A stretch of DNA of 52,426 nucleotides. It comes from Phycisphaerales bacterium (lineage in GTDB: Bacteria > Planctomycetota > Phycisphaerae > Phycisphaerales > UBA1924). Below, one piece after another: positions 31,451 to 40,428 of this stretch. Numbering within the stretch: the first letter of the stretch is position 1; every line of letters starts with the position of its first letter. Below the pieces are notes generated by a model. That model did not search any database. It was given only the letters and a program-made list of their open reading frames with translations, and was not told where the DNA came from. The stretch lies in the NCBI GenBank assembly GCA_029260315.1, contig JAJDDM010000032.1:1-52426 (forward strand), read 5' to 3'. Position numbers and translations under genes: made by a program.

Positions 31451-31918
31451 TCAGAGGATCTCGAGGATCTCGAACTTTTTCGTGCCCCTGGGGGCCTTGA
31501 CGGCGATGACCTCGCCCGCGCGGGATTTCATGAGCGCGTCGCCCATGGGGCTGCTGACGGTGACCTCGACGTAATCGAGGTCGAGATTGCCGGTGGCCTC
31601 GCCGACGAGCAAGTACTCGTCCTCGTCGCCGGTGTCGATCTCCTTGAGGCGAACGCGCGAGCCGAGGAAGACGACGCCGGAGTCCTTGGTCGTCGACGTG
31701 TCGACGACATGGGCGGTCTCGAGGCGTTTTTCGAGTCGGCGGATCTCGGCCTCCTCGAGGCCCTGCTGCTCGCGGGCAGAGTGGTACTCGGCGTTCTCCT
31801 TGAGATCGCCCAGCTCCTTGGCCTCCTTGATGCGCTGGCTGATCACCGGTCGGTTGGCGATGAGATCGTTGAGGCGCTGCTTGAGCGTGTCGCGTTCGGC
31901 AGGGGTGATGACGTCCAT
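31451..31918 (-). CDS. greA: Transcription elongation factor GreA
   Basis: 155 aa, the standard size. Rescues backtracked RNA polymerase by stimulating transcript cleavage. N-terminal coiled coil with the acidic tip region GDLKENAEYHSAREQQ (the conserved D/E residues that act at the polymerase active site), then the C-terminal FKBP-like domain with VFLGSRVRLKEIDTGDEDEY and SSPMGDALMKSRAGEVIAVK. GGAGGAT precedes the ATG. The gene upstream stops 16 bp before it, so they are probably co-transcribed as the end of the mur/fts operon. Confidence 0.97.
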   Translation of the reverse strand: MDVITPAERDTLKQRLNDLIANRPVISQRIKEAKELGDLKENAEYHSAREQQGLEEAEIRRLEKRLETAHVVDTSTTKDSGVVFLGSRVRLKEIDTGDEDEYLLVGEATGNLDLDYVEVTVSSPMGDALMKSRAGEVIAVKAPRGTKKFEILEIL

Positions 31919-31934
31919 GAGAGATCCTCCCGCG

Positions 31935-32762
31935 TCAGACGGGTTCTGCGCCGCGTGCGCGCAGGGCGTTGATGATGAGGGCCGAAAGCCAGACGGTCGC
32001 CCCCAGGAGGCCGACCGCCGAGACCCAGAGCCAGTGTATGCGACCGACGGCGGCTCCTGAACCGAGCCAGGCGCGATCGCGGGTGATCTCGAAGACCGAG
32101 AGATAGGGGCTTGCCATCCATCCGGGCTGGGCCCGCAGCCAGCCGGTCTGGTTCGCGTCGAGGATCGCCGGGGCGGACAGGCCCGCGAGGCCGACGACGA
32201 GGCACGCGATCAGCGACCACGAGCGGGTACGTCTGGCGAGCGGTCGTCCTTCCTGTTGGAAGGCGCTGAGCGAGGCGCGGGCCTCGCTGGGGCCGAGGCC
32301 GATGGCGACGATCCCGCCGATGAGCAAGACCCAGACGAAGAACAGCGCGCCGAGCATCATCACGATGGCGATGGGCCAGTCCGCCAGCCAGGTCTGGGGC
32401 CAGATGAGGGCCTGAGCGGGAACGAGGATGACGACGAGGTCGCGGATGGTGGAGGCCGAGCCGCCGGCGCGCGGCCTGGCCTGGCTCAAACGGACAAGCG
32501 GCCAGAGCACCAGCCCCCCCACCAGCAGCAGCACCATGGTGACGCGTGCCGTCGGGCGGAACGACTCGGCGCTGAAGGTCGTCAGCGCGCCGCCCTGGGC
32601 GAACATCAGGCCGACGATCGCCATGAGATAGAGCGTCCAGCCGAAGGCGAAGATGCGCGGCTCGCCGCGACGGTGCGACCAGTCCTGAGTCTTCACCGGC
32701 GCACGCCCGAAGACATCCCGATCGGGACTGGATTGTTCGTCGCTCTGGGTCAAGGCGATCAC
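31935..32762 (-). CDS. Integral membrane protein, unknown
   Basis: 275 aa. A 35-residue charged N-terminus, then about six hydrophobic helices (YLMAIVGLMFAQ, MVLLLVGGLVLWPLV, DLVVILVPAQALIW, IAIVMMLGALFFVWVLLIGGIVAIGL, SLIACLVVGLAGL, LWVSAVGLLGATVWLSALII). I recognise no motif. Its ATG overlaps the ftsQ stop by 4 bases, placing it firmly in the murC-murB-ddl-ftsQ operon, so a cell-envelope role is plausible but unproven. Confidence 0.8.
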   Translation of the reverse strand: MIALTQSDEQSSPDRDVFGRAPVKTQDWSHRRGEPRIFAFGWTLYLMAIVGLMFAQGGALTTFSAESFRPTARVTMVLLLVGGLVLWPLVRLSQARPRAGGSASTIRDLVVILVPAQALIWPQTWLADWPIAIVMMLGALFFVWVLLIGGIVAIGLGPSEARASLSAFQQEGRPLARRTRSWSLIACLVVGLAGLSAPAILDANQTGWLRAQPGWMASPYLSVFEITRDRAWLGSGAAVGRIHWLWVSAVGLLGATVWLSALIINALRARGAEPV

Positions 32763-33730
32763 TCGTCGGGCGTCTCGGGGGCGCGGGTCATCTCGCGATC
32801 CAGCACGATGTACCCCGAGCGGAGATCGTATCCGCCCATGCCCGCGTCGATGTGACGCCCGAACTCGTCCTCGGCGTGGAACCGAGCAAGGTGGAAGAGT
32901 TTTTCCTTGGTCGGGCGCTCGCCTGGGTGGAAGCCGTTGGGCCCCGAGCCCCAGATGATCCGTGTGTTGCGGTCGGTGACGATGGTGAGGAATGGGTTGG
33001 GGCCGACGCCGCCGGCGTCGATCGCGCCGATCTGCTCAAAGTACGACTGGGCGCGCAGCAGGTCCATGAGCTCGATCGCCGACCAGACGGTGGCGCTCGC
33101 CCAGGGACGGTCGTAATCGGCGAGGCCCGCGGGGGTGCGCGGCGGGCGGGTGCCGGGGTTGATCACCGGCGTGCGCTTCGGGAACTCGCGCTCGGCACTG
33201 TGGGCCAGGGGCATCAGGCGGCCTTGCGCGTCCACGAGATAGTCCACGCCCTCGGAGCGGATCCAGGCACGCGGCACGCGCCACTCGCCCTGCACCTCGA
33301 CCGAGCCGTCGGGCATTCGGCGGAGCGTCGGCGAATCCTCGAACCAGCCGGTGCGCTCCAGTGCGAGCCCGGCGTTTCGCAGGCCGTCGATCGCGAGCGG
33401 ATCGCCCGCCAACGCGAGGCTTTCGCGGATGAGTTCGAGGAGCTCGCGCTGTTGGGCTTCGGGGACCCAGGTCTCCGAAGAGTCGAGGGTGGAGCCGGTG
33501 TCGGCGGGCCAGTGGACGATGATCGCAGGTGGCGTCGCGACACGCCGAGCTCGGGCGAGGTCGGTGAGTTCTCCTCGCAGCATCGCGGCACCGCCGAGGA
33601 TGGCGAGCACGAGCATGCTTGCGAGCACGGCGGGCAGGTAGGGGCCGATGCGCTGGATGCGGGGCGGCTTCTTGGCCCTGGTCGCGCGGCGTTTGGGCGT
33701 GGTCTTCTTCCTGGTCTTCGTTCTTGCCAT
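32759..33730 (-). CDS. ftsQ: FtsQ-like cell division protein
   Basis: 323 aa. A basic cytoplasmic N-terminus (MARTKTRKKTTPKRRATRAK), one transmembrane helix at ~31-50 (YLPAVLASMLVLAILGGAAM), and a periplasmic domain with RNAGLALERTGWFEDSPTLR, DGSVEVQGEWRVPRAWIRSE and VDYLVDAQGRLMPL. These match the POTRA/FtsQ pattern of 'W.......R.P.A.....G...LVD..G..'. Assignment rests on this layout plus position directly after ddl (overlap of one base, TGATG), where ftsQ sits in most bacteria. Sequence is diverged. It would link early and late divisome proteins. Confidence 0.7.
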   Translation of the reverse strand: MARTKTRKKTTPKRRATRAKKPPRIQRIGPYLPAVLASMLVLAILGGAAMLRGELTDLARARRVATPPAIIVHWPADTGSTLDSSETWVPEAQQRELLELIRESLALAGDPLAIDGLRNAGLALERTGWFEDSPTLRRMPDGSVEVQGEWRVPRAWIRSEGVDYLVDAQGRLMPLAHSAEREFPKRTPVINPGTRPPRTPAGLADYDRPWASATVWSAIELMDLLRAQSYFEQIGAIDAGGVGPNPFLTIVTDRNTRIIWGSGPNGFHPGERPTKEKLFHLARFHAEDEFGRHIDAGMGGYDLRSGYIVLDREMTRAPETPDE

Positions 33731-34656
33731 CAGCGGCTCACCATCGGCGTTTTGGCGTCGCGCAGGGCAAGATCGACCAAGCGGGCGCAGAGGTCGGGAA
33801 AGGCCAAGCCCACGGCTTGGGCCGCCATCGGCAGCAGCGAGTGGCTCGTGAAGCCCGGCATGGTGTTGATCTCCAGGAATCGGGGGACGCCGCCTGCGCC
33901 GAGGATGAAATCGGCCCGCGCAAGATGGCGCAGGGCGAGGTCGCGGTAGATCACCTTGGTGTGGGCGGTGAGTTGCGAGGCGACCTCGTCGGGCAGGTCC
34001 GGGCTGGTCACATAGGTGGTGTCGTCGCGATTGTACTTGGCCTGGTAGTCGTAGAACCCCTCGCGCGGGACGATCTCGATGATCGGCAGCGGGTCGCCGT
34101 CGAGCATCGAGACGGTCAGCTCGCGACCGGCGACGAATCGCTCGATGATCCACGGGCCGGCGCCTTGGCTGGTGCTCTCGGCGAGCTCGCGCGCGGCGGA
34201 CCACTCGGCGGGCGAGCGGCAGATGCGCACGCCGACGCTGGAGCCGTCGGCGACGGGCTTGAGCACGACGGGCAGGACGAGGGGTGACTCATTTGGGATC
34301 GAGGTGACGATCTCGTGGCCGCAGATGGGGATGCCGAGGCGTCGGGCGCGATCGAGCGTGCGGCCCTTGTCCATGGCGTCGCGGGCTGGGCCGGAGCGTG
34401 AGCCGACGAAGGTTCTGTCGTGCTGTTCGAGCAGGGCTTGCAGTTCGCCGCCCTCGCCCCAGGGGCCGTGGAGGACGGGAAAGAAGATGCCGGGATCGAT
34501 CGCGGCGATATCGGCGGATTCGAGTCGCCCGATCTCGTGCAGCGTGGCGTCGAATCGCTCGTGCTCGGCGAGGGCCGTTGCGACGGCGCGTGCGCCGTCG
34601 AGGGAGACCTGGCGTTCGCCGCCGAAGCCGCCGGCGAGGACGTGGACGCGGGTCAC
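33730..34656 (-). CDS. ddl: D-alanine--D-alanine ligase
   Basis: 308 aa. ATP-grasp enzyme joining two D-Ala for the peptidoglycan stem peptide. N-terminus VHVLAGGFGGERQVSLDGA has the GG.S.E-like substrate loop; HGPWGEGGELQALLE, LPVVLKPVADGSSVGVRIC and GGVPRFLEINTMPGFTSHSL are the ATP-grasp and metal-binding signatures. I use the GTG at 34656, which overlaps the murB stop in GTGA and has GGGGAG upstream; a TTG five codons earlier is possible. Ends on ftsQ's ATG. Confidence 0.95.
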   Translation of the reverse strand: MTRVHVLAGGFGGERQVSLDGARAVATALAEHERFDATLHEIGRLESADIAAIDPGIFFPVLHGPWGEGGELQALLEQHDRTFVGSRSGPARDAMDKGRTLDRARRLGIPICGHEIVTSIPNESPLVLPVVLKPVADGSSVGVRICRSPAEWSAARELAESTSQGAGPWIIERFVAGRELTVSMLDGDPLPIIEIVPREGFYDYQAKYNRDDTTYVTSPDLPDEVASQLTAHTKVIYRDLALRHLARADFILGAGGVPRFLEINTMPGFTSHSLLPMAAQAVGLAFPDLCARLVDLALRDAKTPMVSR

Positions 34657-35567
34657 TCGCCTACTCCCCAAATGACGACCTCGGGTTCGAGCTCGATGGC
34701 GAAGCGGTCGCGGACGCGGCGCTTGACCTGCTGCATGAGCTCGATGACATCGCGTGCGCGGGCGTCCTTGCGTGTGGTGACGAAGTTGGCGTGGCGGCGG
34801 CTGACCTCTGCGCCGCGAACGGCGAGGCCCTTGCAGCCGGCACGGTCGATGATGAGCCCCGCGCTAACCCGATCGCCCGCGGCGCCAATCGCGTCTATAT
34901 CCGACTCGAGCGTGGGGTTCTTGTAACAGCACCCGGCGGAGTTCTCGCCCATCGGCTGGCTGTGTTTCTTGTCGCGCATGATGGAAAGGAGTCGTTCGCG
35001 GATCGCGGGCGGATCGTCGTGGGTGAGCGTGAACTCCGCCTCGCAGAGGATCAGGTTCTCGAGGCCGCTGGATCGGTAGGCGAAGTCGATGTCGTCGCGC
35101 TCGATCGTGCGCATCTGGCCGTTGCGATCCGTGGCCCGGATCGAGCGGAGGTATTGGGCGATCTCGCCATAGCGCCCGCCGGCGTTCATGCGCAGTGCGC
35201 CGCCGACCGTCGCGGGAACGCCCCCGAGATTTTCGAGCCCTGCGAGCCCGGCGCGCTGGCAGTCGAGGATGAGACGGGCGAGATCAGCGCCCGCGCCCGC
35301 GCGCACCGACCCGGACTTCGGGTCGATATCAACTTGCTTGAACGCGGGCGCATCGAGGGAGACGACGAGGTTCTCGACGCCCGCGTCGTCGACGAGCAGA
35401 TTCGCGCCGCTGCCGAGAATTTGCAGGTCGGGATCGAGTTCGCAGCACTGGCGGAGTTGCGTTTCGTCGCGTGGGCGTGCGAGTCGTTTGGCGGACCCGC
35501 CGACGCGGAACCAGGTCCGGATCGGCGCATCGTGCTCGACTTGCAGTTCGTGTGCGGCGGCGGGCAC
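34653..35567 (-). CDS. murB: UDP-N-acetylenolpyruvoylglucosamine reductase
   Basis: 304 aa from a GTG at 35567, with GGGAGAG upstream; the frame is open further but the upstream part is arginine-rich and overlaps murC. FAD enzyme of muramic acid synthesis. FAD-binding motifs: TWFRVGGSAK, LGSGANLLVDDAG, AGLAGLENLGGVPATVGGAL, NAGGRYGE. The catalytic-acid region reads NSAGCCYKNP, with Cys where many enzymes have Ser; I have seen Cys in this loop before. The final RVRDRFAIELEPEV is the family C-terminus. It lies 76 bp after murC and overlaps ddl. Confidence 0.95.
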   Translation of the reverse strand: MPAAAHELQVEHDAPIRTWFRVGGSAKRLARPRDETQLRQCCELDPDLQILGSGANLLVDDAGVENLVVSLDAPAFKQVDIDPKSGSVRAGAGADLARLILDCQRAGLAGLENLGGVPATVGGALRMNAGGRYGEIAQYLRSIRATDRNGQMRTIERDDIDFAYRSSGLENLILCEAEFTLTHDDPPAIRERLLSIMRDKKHSQPMGENSAGCCYKNPTLESDIDAIGAAGDRVSAGLIIDRAGCKGLAVRGAEVSRRHANFVTTRKDARARDVIELMQQVKRRVRDRFAIELEPEVVIWGVGE

Positions 35568-35643
35568 GGCGGGACTCTCCCAGATGCGGGCCCAGATGCG
35601 GGCCCAGCTGCGGACTGGATGCGGGCAGCGGACCCGGGCGAGT

Positions 35644-37263
35644 CTACTCGCTCTGCGCGCCCGCCTCCTGCGACCAGCCGGCGCGGAGGTAGCCGTGCCC
35701 AACCTGCCAGACGGGCCCGGCACCCATGACCACGAGCAGGTCGCCGCCCTGGCAGACGTTCTCGAGTTGCTCGACGATGGCCTCGAAGGGGTAGAGGTGC
35801 ATGGCGCGGACGCCGCGTTCGCGGAGGCGGTCGACGAGGTCGCCCGCGGTGACGCGTTGTTTCTCGACGATGCTGTCGCGGACGAAGTAGATGTGCGGGA
35901 CGATAACGACGTCGGCCTGCCCGAAGGCGCTGGCGAACTCTTCGAGCAGGAAGCGCGTTCGCGAGTGCTGGTGGGGCTGGAAGACGCAGACGAGCTTGCC
36001 GCCGCGGTCCTGGGGGCGTTCGAACTCGCGCAGGGCCCGGAGGGTGGCTTCGACAGCGGTGGGATGGTGCCCGTAGTCGTCGTAGACGCGGATGGAGCCG
36101 CCGGTGGGGTCGGGACGCTCGCCCAGAAGCTGGACGCGCCGGTCCAGGCCCCGGAAGGCTGTGAGGGATCGCCCGGCCCGCTTGGGGTCGGCGCCGAGCG
36201 TGATGGCGATGGCGCAGCAGAACGCGGCGTTCATCGCGTTGTGCTGGCCGGGCATGCGCATGGCCCAAGTGGCGACCTGCTCGCCGTGCCGACTGAGCCT
36301 GGTGATCTGGGTGTGCGGGTCGAAGGAGATAGCCCAGTCGGCCTCGGGGCTGAAGCCGATGGTCTCGACCTTGCAGCGCACGCCGGCGCAGACCTCGCGC
36401 CGGTGCGCGCCCTCGTGGGCGATCAGCAGCGTGCCGCCCTCCTGGGCGTCGGGGACAAGGCGTGCGAACTCGTGGAAGGCCTCGACGACCTGCTCCATCG
36501 AGCCGTAGATGTCGAGGTGGTCGGCCTCGACGGACGTGATCGCCGCGACTTTCGGGCGGAGGTTGTGGAACGAGCGGTTGAACTCGCAGGCCTCTGCGAG
36601 CAGCAGGCCCGCCTGGCCCTCGAACGCGCCCTTGGGCACTTGCTGCGCGCCGACGCGATAGCCGGCGGGCGAGGCGAACACGGGCGAGCCGAGCGAGCCG
36701 TGCATGAGCTGCGGACAGGTTGCCCCGACGATGACCGAGGGGTCGAGCCCGCAATCGACGAGGGTTGCGCCGAGCATGGCGGTCGCGGTGCTCTTGCCGT
36801 GCGTGCCGGCGATGGCGACGGCGGTCGAACGCCGGGTGAGCTCTCCCAGGGCCTCGGCGTAGCTGAGCACGGGCACACCCCGATTGGTGGCCTCAAGAAC
36901 CAGGGGATGCTCGGGGCGGACGGCGGCCGAGGCGATGACCATATCGGTCTCGTCGTCGAGGACGAGGTCGGGCGCATCGGGGGCGACCTGGATGCCGTCG
37001 GCTTCGAGGGCGTCGGTGATATCGCCCGAACAGGAATCGACGCCCCGGACTATTCCGCCGAGGCGGGTGAGCATGCGGGCGAGCCCGGACATGCCACAGC
37101 CACCGACGCCGAGCATCAGCAGGCGTTTACCTGCAAACTCGATCCGAGGATCTGATTTTGAGGGTGTTTTGGGCTCGGACTTGTCCGGCGTGAGGACAGG
37201 CACCTCGACGGGGCCCTGTCCCAGACGATCCGACAGCCTACGCGTCCCTGCGGCTTGGCTCAT
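35644..37263 (-). CDS. murC: UDP-N-acetylmuramate--L-alanine ligase
   Basis: 539 aa. Mur ligase adding L-Ala to UDP-MurNAc. Residues ~43-60 hold the Rossmann motif LLMLGVGGCGMSGLA, the ATP P-loop AGTHGKSTATAML is at ~152-164, EACEFNRSFHNLRP and SVEADHLDIYGS are the central domain motifs, DDYGHHPTAVEATL and QPHQHSRTRFLLEEF the C-terminal domain. About 40 residues longer at the N-terminus than usual (MSQAAGTRRLSDRLGQGPVE...), low in conservation; the start at 37263 is the last ATG before the fold and has no strong ribosome site, so it may begin later. First gene of the murC-murB-ddl-ftsQ operon; divergent from the Nudix gene. Confidence 0.95.
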   Translation of the reverse strand: MSQAAGTRRLSDRLGQGPVEVPVLTPDKSEPKTPSKSDPRIEFAGKRLLMLGVGGCGMSGLARMLTRLGGIVRGVDSCSGDITDALEADGIQVAPDAPDLVLDDETDMVIASAAVRPEHPLVLEATNRGVPVLSYAEALGELTRRSTAVAIAGTHGKSTATAMLGATLVDCGLDPSVIVGATCPQLMHGSLGSPVFASPAGYRVGAQQVPKGAFEGQAGLLLAEACEFNRSFHNLRPKVAAITSVEADHLDIYGSMEQVVEAFHEFARLVPDAQEGGTLLIAHEGAHRREVCAGVRCKVETIGFSPEADWAISFDPHTQITRLSRHGEQVATWAMRMPGQHNAMNAAFCCAIAITLGADPKRAGRSLTAFRGLDRRVQLLGERPDPTGGSIRVYDDYGHHPTAVEATLRALREFERPQDRGGKLVCVFQPHQHSRTRFLLEEFASAFGQADVVIVPHIYFVRDSIVEKQRVTAGDLVDRLRERGVRAMHLYPFEAIVEQLENVCQGGDLLVVMGAGPVWQVGHGYLRAGWSQEAGAQSE

Positions 37264-37385
37264 AGTCCAGAGGGTATCGGATCCGGAAGCGCCCCGGCGT
37301 GATTCCTCCATATCGAGGCGGCGACGCGGTGCGAGCTCGGGTCGCGGGTCCATGCGCTGCTCTCTGCGCCGGCTATCCTCGACGC

Positions 37386-37910
37386 GTGTCTGAGAACCTC
37401 CCCCACCGCCTCGCCGTGCTTGTCGATTTGCGCGATGCCGACGGGCGGATCCTCCTGCTTCGCAGATCGAAGTCGCCCAATCTGGGGCTGTGCTCGCCGA
37501 TCGGGGGGAAGGTCCACGTCGATGAGGGGGAATCGCCTGCCCAGTGCGCCCAGCGGGAAACCCTGGAGGAGGCGGGTATTAAAATTGAGCTGTCGCGATT
37601 CCATCTCGCGGGAATGATCGCCGAGCGGGGGTATGAGGGCCAAGGGCACTGGCTGCTGTTCTACTACCGGGTGCTGGGGGCGGTGGAGCTCGAACCGTTC
37701 GAGATGCGTGAGGGGCGGCTGGACTGGTTCGAGCCCGAGGAGGTCGATGGGCTGCCCCTGCCGGAGACGGATCGGAAGATCATCTGGCCGATGGTGCGAA
37801 AGTTGGGCGGACGAAACCCGAACGATCTGCCAGGGTTCTTTTCGGTGCATATCGACTGCCTGGGGGATGAGCTGACGTGGACGATCGAACAGGAGACGCC
37901 GGCGGGGTGA
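37386..37910 (+). CDS. Nudix hydrolase
   Basis: 174 aa from a GTG at 37386, matching the fold start (MSENLPHRLAVLVDLRDADG). Nudix box GKVHVDEGESPAQCAQRETL then EEAGI: G41-x7-E49-x7-R57-E58-x2-E61-E62-x-G, i.e. two residues more than the canonical spacing in the first loop. Hydrolyses a nucleoside diphosphate linked to X; the substrate is not deducible. It may be 8-oxo-dGTP-type housecleaning or nucleotide sugar. The next gene starts 50 bp later on the same strand. Confidence 0.9.
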   Translation: MSENLPHRLAVLVDLRDADGRILLLRRSKSPNLGLCSPIGGKVHVDEGESPAQCAQRETLEEAGIKIELSRFHLAGMIAERGYEGQGHWLLFYYRVLGAVELEPFEMREGRLDWFEPEEVDGLPLPETDRKIIWPMVRKLGGRNPNDLPGFFSVHIDCLGDELTWTIEQETPAG

Positions 37911-37960
37911 GGAGCTTGGTAGAACTGGGGGATGGGGATCGTTCGTATAATCAGGACGTG

Positions 37961-39808
37961 ATGGACCGCCTTGTAACTCGAATCGGCCCGGCGCGGGTTG
38001 GCCTGGATGGACTCTGGCTCGCCCTGTCGATGGGGTGCCGGAGGCTGCGTCTGCCCAGCGGGATCGCGATGGTGCTGCTGAGCGCGCTTGCCTGGGCGCA
38101 GGACGGGCAGGATGGGGCGGGAAGCTCCAACGTGCCGCCCAGCCGCCAGGCCGACAACGTCGCGATCATCACGATCGACACCGGCGACGGCATGATCGAC
38201 TCGGTCACCGCCAAGAGTTTTATTCGTAGGCTTCAGATCGCGGAGAACTCGGGCGCGGACGCCTTTGTCGTCGAGCTCAACACGCCCGGCGGCGAAATCG
38301 GGGCGGTCCTGGAGATCTGCAGCGCGATCAAGGCGAGCTCGATCGAGAACTCCGCCGCGTGGATCAACACCAAGGCCTACTCCGGCGGTGCGATCATCGC
38401 GCTGGCGTGCAAGGACATCATCACGTCGAGCCCCGCGGCGATGGGCGATGCGCTGCCGATCGTGGTTGATCCCCTGCGGGGGCTCCAGCAGCTGCCGCCG
38501 CTGGAGCGCGGCAAGCTGATGATCCCGCTGATCAGCGAGGTCATCGACTCGGCCCGGCGCCAGAACAAGAGCGATTACGTCTACGACGAGTACCTGGTGC
38601 AGGGGATCATCATCGGCGTCGAGCTGTGGTGGGTCGAGAACAAGCAGACCAAGCAGCGCATCGCGATCAACCGAGATGAATACCGCACGATCTTCGGGAC
38701 CGAGCCCATCGGCTCGCCGCCGAGATTGGGCTCGGCCTCGCCCGGCCAAACGCCCGAGATCGATCGCACGACGATCCCGGTTCCTGACGGCATGCAGGGT
38801 CCTGGCGGCAACCGGACCGAAGTCGAGCCGGCCTCGCCGGAGCTTGGCGCGGTCGCGAGTTCGGTGGCATCCCAGCAGGAGTTCGCCTCCCGCCGACCCA
38901 CCATCACCGCAGACGATCGCGGGCAGTGGACGCTCATCGAGAAAATCTCCGACGGGTCGGCACCGCTGCTGTTCCGTGAGAACGACCTACGTCATTACCG
39001 GTTCTCGGCGAACGACACGCCGATCAAGACGACAGACGATCTGCAAGCATGGTTCGGGGCGAGCAAGGTCCGCACGCTGGATCCCTTGTGGTCCGAGGGG
39101 CTGGTGCGGTTCATGACCAGCTTCTATGTGCGCGGCATCCTGGTGGCCCTGTTCATCCTCTCGTTCTTCATCACCGCGACCCATCCCGGCATGATCGTGC
39201 CCGAGACACTGGTGGTCCTGACGCTCGCGGCGCTGCTCATCCCGCCGTTTCTCATCGGCATGGCCAACTGGTGGGAGATCGTCGCGATCCTCGCGGGGCT
39301 GCTGCTGATCGTCGGCGAGATCTTCGTCTTCCCGGGCTTCGGCGTGCCGGGGATCGCGGGGCTGCTGCTGCTGTTCGTGGGCCTTGTCGGCACGTTCCTG
39401 CCGGACCAGGGCTCGGGGCTGTTCCCCGATAGCCCGAGCCAGCAGCGGGACCTGCTGTTCGCGGTGCTGACGGTCTTGCTGGCGACGACGACGGCGATCG
39501 CGGGGATGTGGTTCATCTCGCGCCGTTTCGGCACGCTGCCGCTGTTCCGCCACATGGTGCTCCAGGATCCGGAGACCTCGGCGGATCTTCTCTATGCAAT
39601 GAGCGACGCGAGCGCGCTGGCGCCGATCCTGGGCGATCGCGGGCGGACGCTCACGGTGCTGCGCCCCGTGGGGCGGGTCGGCTTCGGCGAGGGGCGCGTG
39701 ATCGACGCGACCGCCGAGAGTGGCTACATTGAGGCAGATCGGCCGGTGCGCGTCGTGGAGGTCACGGGGTTCGCCACCATCGTCGCCGACGAGGACGAGA
39801 CCGCCTGA
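37961..39808 (+). CDS. Long-form NfeD protein (membrane-bound ClpP/SppA-like serine protease)
   Basis: 615 aa. Signal/anchor helix (GIAMVLLSALAWAQ), then a ClpP/crotonase-fold protease domain: VAIITIDTGDGMIDSVTAKS, VVELNTPGGEIGAVLEI, with the nucleophilic Ser in TKAYSGGAIIALACKDIITS and a downstream Lys. About five membrane helices follow from ~400 (YVRGILVALFILSFFITATH; LVVLTLAALLIPPFLIG; IVAILAGLLLIVGEIFVFP; GIAGLLLLFVGLVGTF; VLTVLLATTTAIAGM) and a C-terminal OB-like NfeD domain (LGDRGRTLTVLRPVGRVGFG). AGGACGTG precedes the ATG. Overlaps the next gene by one base. Known partner family: NfeD with flotillin/stomatin proteins. Confidence 0.92.
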   Translation: MDRLVTRIGPARVGLDGLWLALSMGCRRLRLPSGIAMVLLSALAWAQDGQDGAGSSNVPPSRQADNVAIITIDTGDGMIDSVTAKSFIRRLQIAENSGADAFVVELNTPGGEIGAVLEICSAIKASSIENSAAWINTKAYSGGAIIALACKDIITSSPAAMGDALPIVVDPLRGLQQLPPLERGKLMIPLISEVIDSARRQNKSDYVYDEYLVQGIIIGVELWWVENKQTKQRIAINRDEYRTIFGTEPIGSPPRLGSASPGQTPEIDRTTIPVPDGMQGPGGNRTEVEPASPELGAVASSVASQQEFASRRPTITADDRGQWTLIEKISDGSAPLLFRENDLRHYRFSANDTPIKTTDDLQAWFGASKVRTLDPLWSEGLVRFMTSFYVRGILVALFILSFFITATHPGMIVPETLVVLTLAALLIPPFLIGMANWWEIVAILAGLLLIVGEIFVFPGFGVPGIAGLLLLFVGLVGTFLPDQGSGLFPDSPSQQRDLLFAVLTVLLATTTAIAGMWFISRRFGTLPLFRHMVLQDPETSADLLYAMSDASALAPILGDRGRTLTVLRPVGRVGFGEGRVIDATAESGYIEADRPVRVVEVTGFATIVADEDETA

Positions 39809-40323
39809 TGGAGAATCAGTATCTCGCGTGGGGCCTGACGCTGCTCGGCATCGCCGTGTTCCTGGTGGTGATCGAGCTGTTCGTGCCCAGCGGGGGGATC
39901 ATCGCGATCGTCGCGGCCCTCACCGCCATCGCCGGCATCATCTCGCTGTTCGTCCACGACGTCGTCTGGGGGCTGATCGGGCTCGTCAGCGTGCTCATTG
40001 CGACGCCGATCATGGTCTTCGGCGGGCTGCGGGTCTGGGCGACCACGCGGATCGGGCGGCGGATGCTGGGCGAGGAGAGCGAGGACGTGCTCGCCCGGCG
40101 CCAGGAGGTGGAGACCCGGCGGCGCGATGAGATCGCCTCGCTCGTGGGGGCCCAGGGCGAGGCGGTGACCGACCTGCACCCCATCGGCGTGGTGCGGATT
40201 GACGGGCGGCGCTATGACGCGCAGGCCGAGGTGCGGCTCATCGACGCGGGCGACAAAATTGTCGTGACCCACGCCGACGGGTTCCAAATCAAGGTGAGAA
40301 GGACGGGCGAAGATCGGGGGTGA
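39808..40323 (+). CDS. Short-form NfeD-like membrane protein
   Basis: 171 aa. Two or three hydrophobic helices (LAWGLTLLGIAVFLVVIELFVPSGG; IIAIVAALTAIAGIISLFV; VWGLIGLVSVLIATPIMVF) then the soluble OB-fold NfeD domain with SLVGAQGEAVTDLHPIGVVR and IDGRRYDAQAEVRLIDAGDKI. It starts on the TGATG stop/start overlap of the long-form gene and is 105 bp before the flotillin gene. In other bacteria this gene accompanies floA and helps organise membrane microdomains. Confidence 0.92.
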   Translation: MENQYLAWGLTLLGIAVFLVVIELFVPSGGIIAIVAALTAIAGIISLFVHDVVWGLIGLVSVLIATPIMVFGGLRVWATTRIGRRMLGEESEDVLARRQEVETRRRDEIASLVGAQGEAVTDLHPIGVVRIDGRRYDAQAEVRLIDAGDKIVVTHADGFQIKVRRTGEDRG

Positions 40324-40428
40324 GCCAAGCTCCGGCGGCGTCCTGGCGCGACCCTTCCGCGTATCACGACCCCGCTACACTGGATCAGGCCCAACTGGAT
40401 CAGGCCCACAAGGACGGAGACTCTCACC

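Noticed and set aside
34669-34671. TTG start for ddl
   Set aside because: The GTG at 34656 has the better-placed GGGGAG and overlaps the murB stop as GTGA, so it is preferred.
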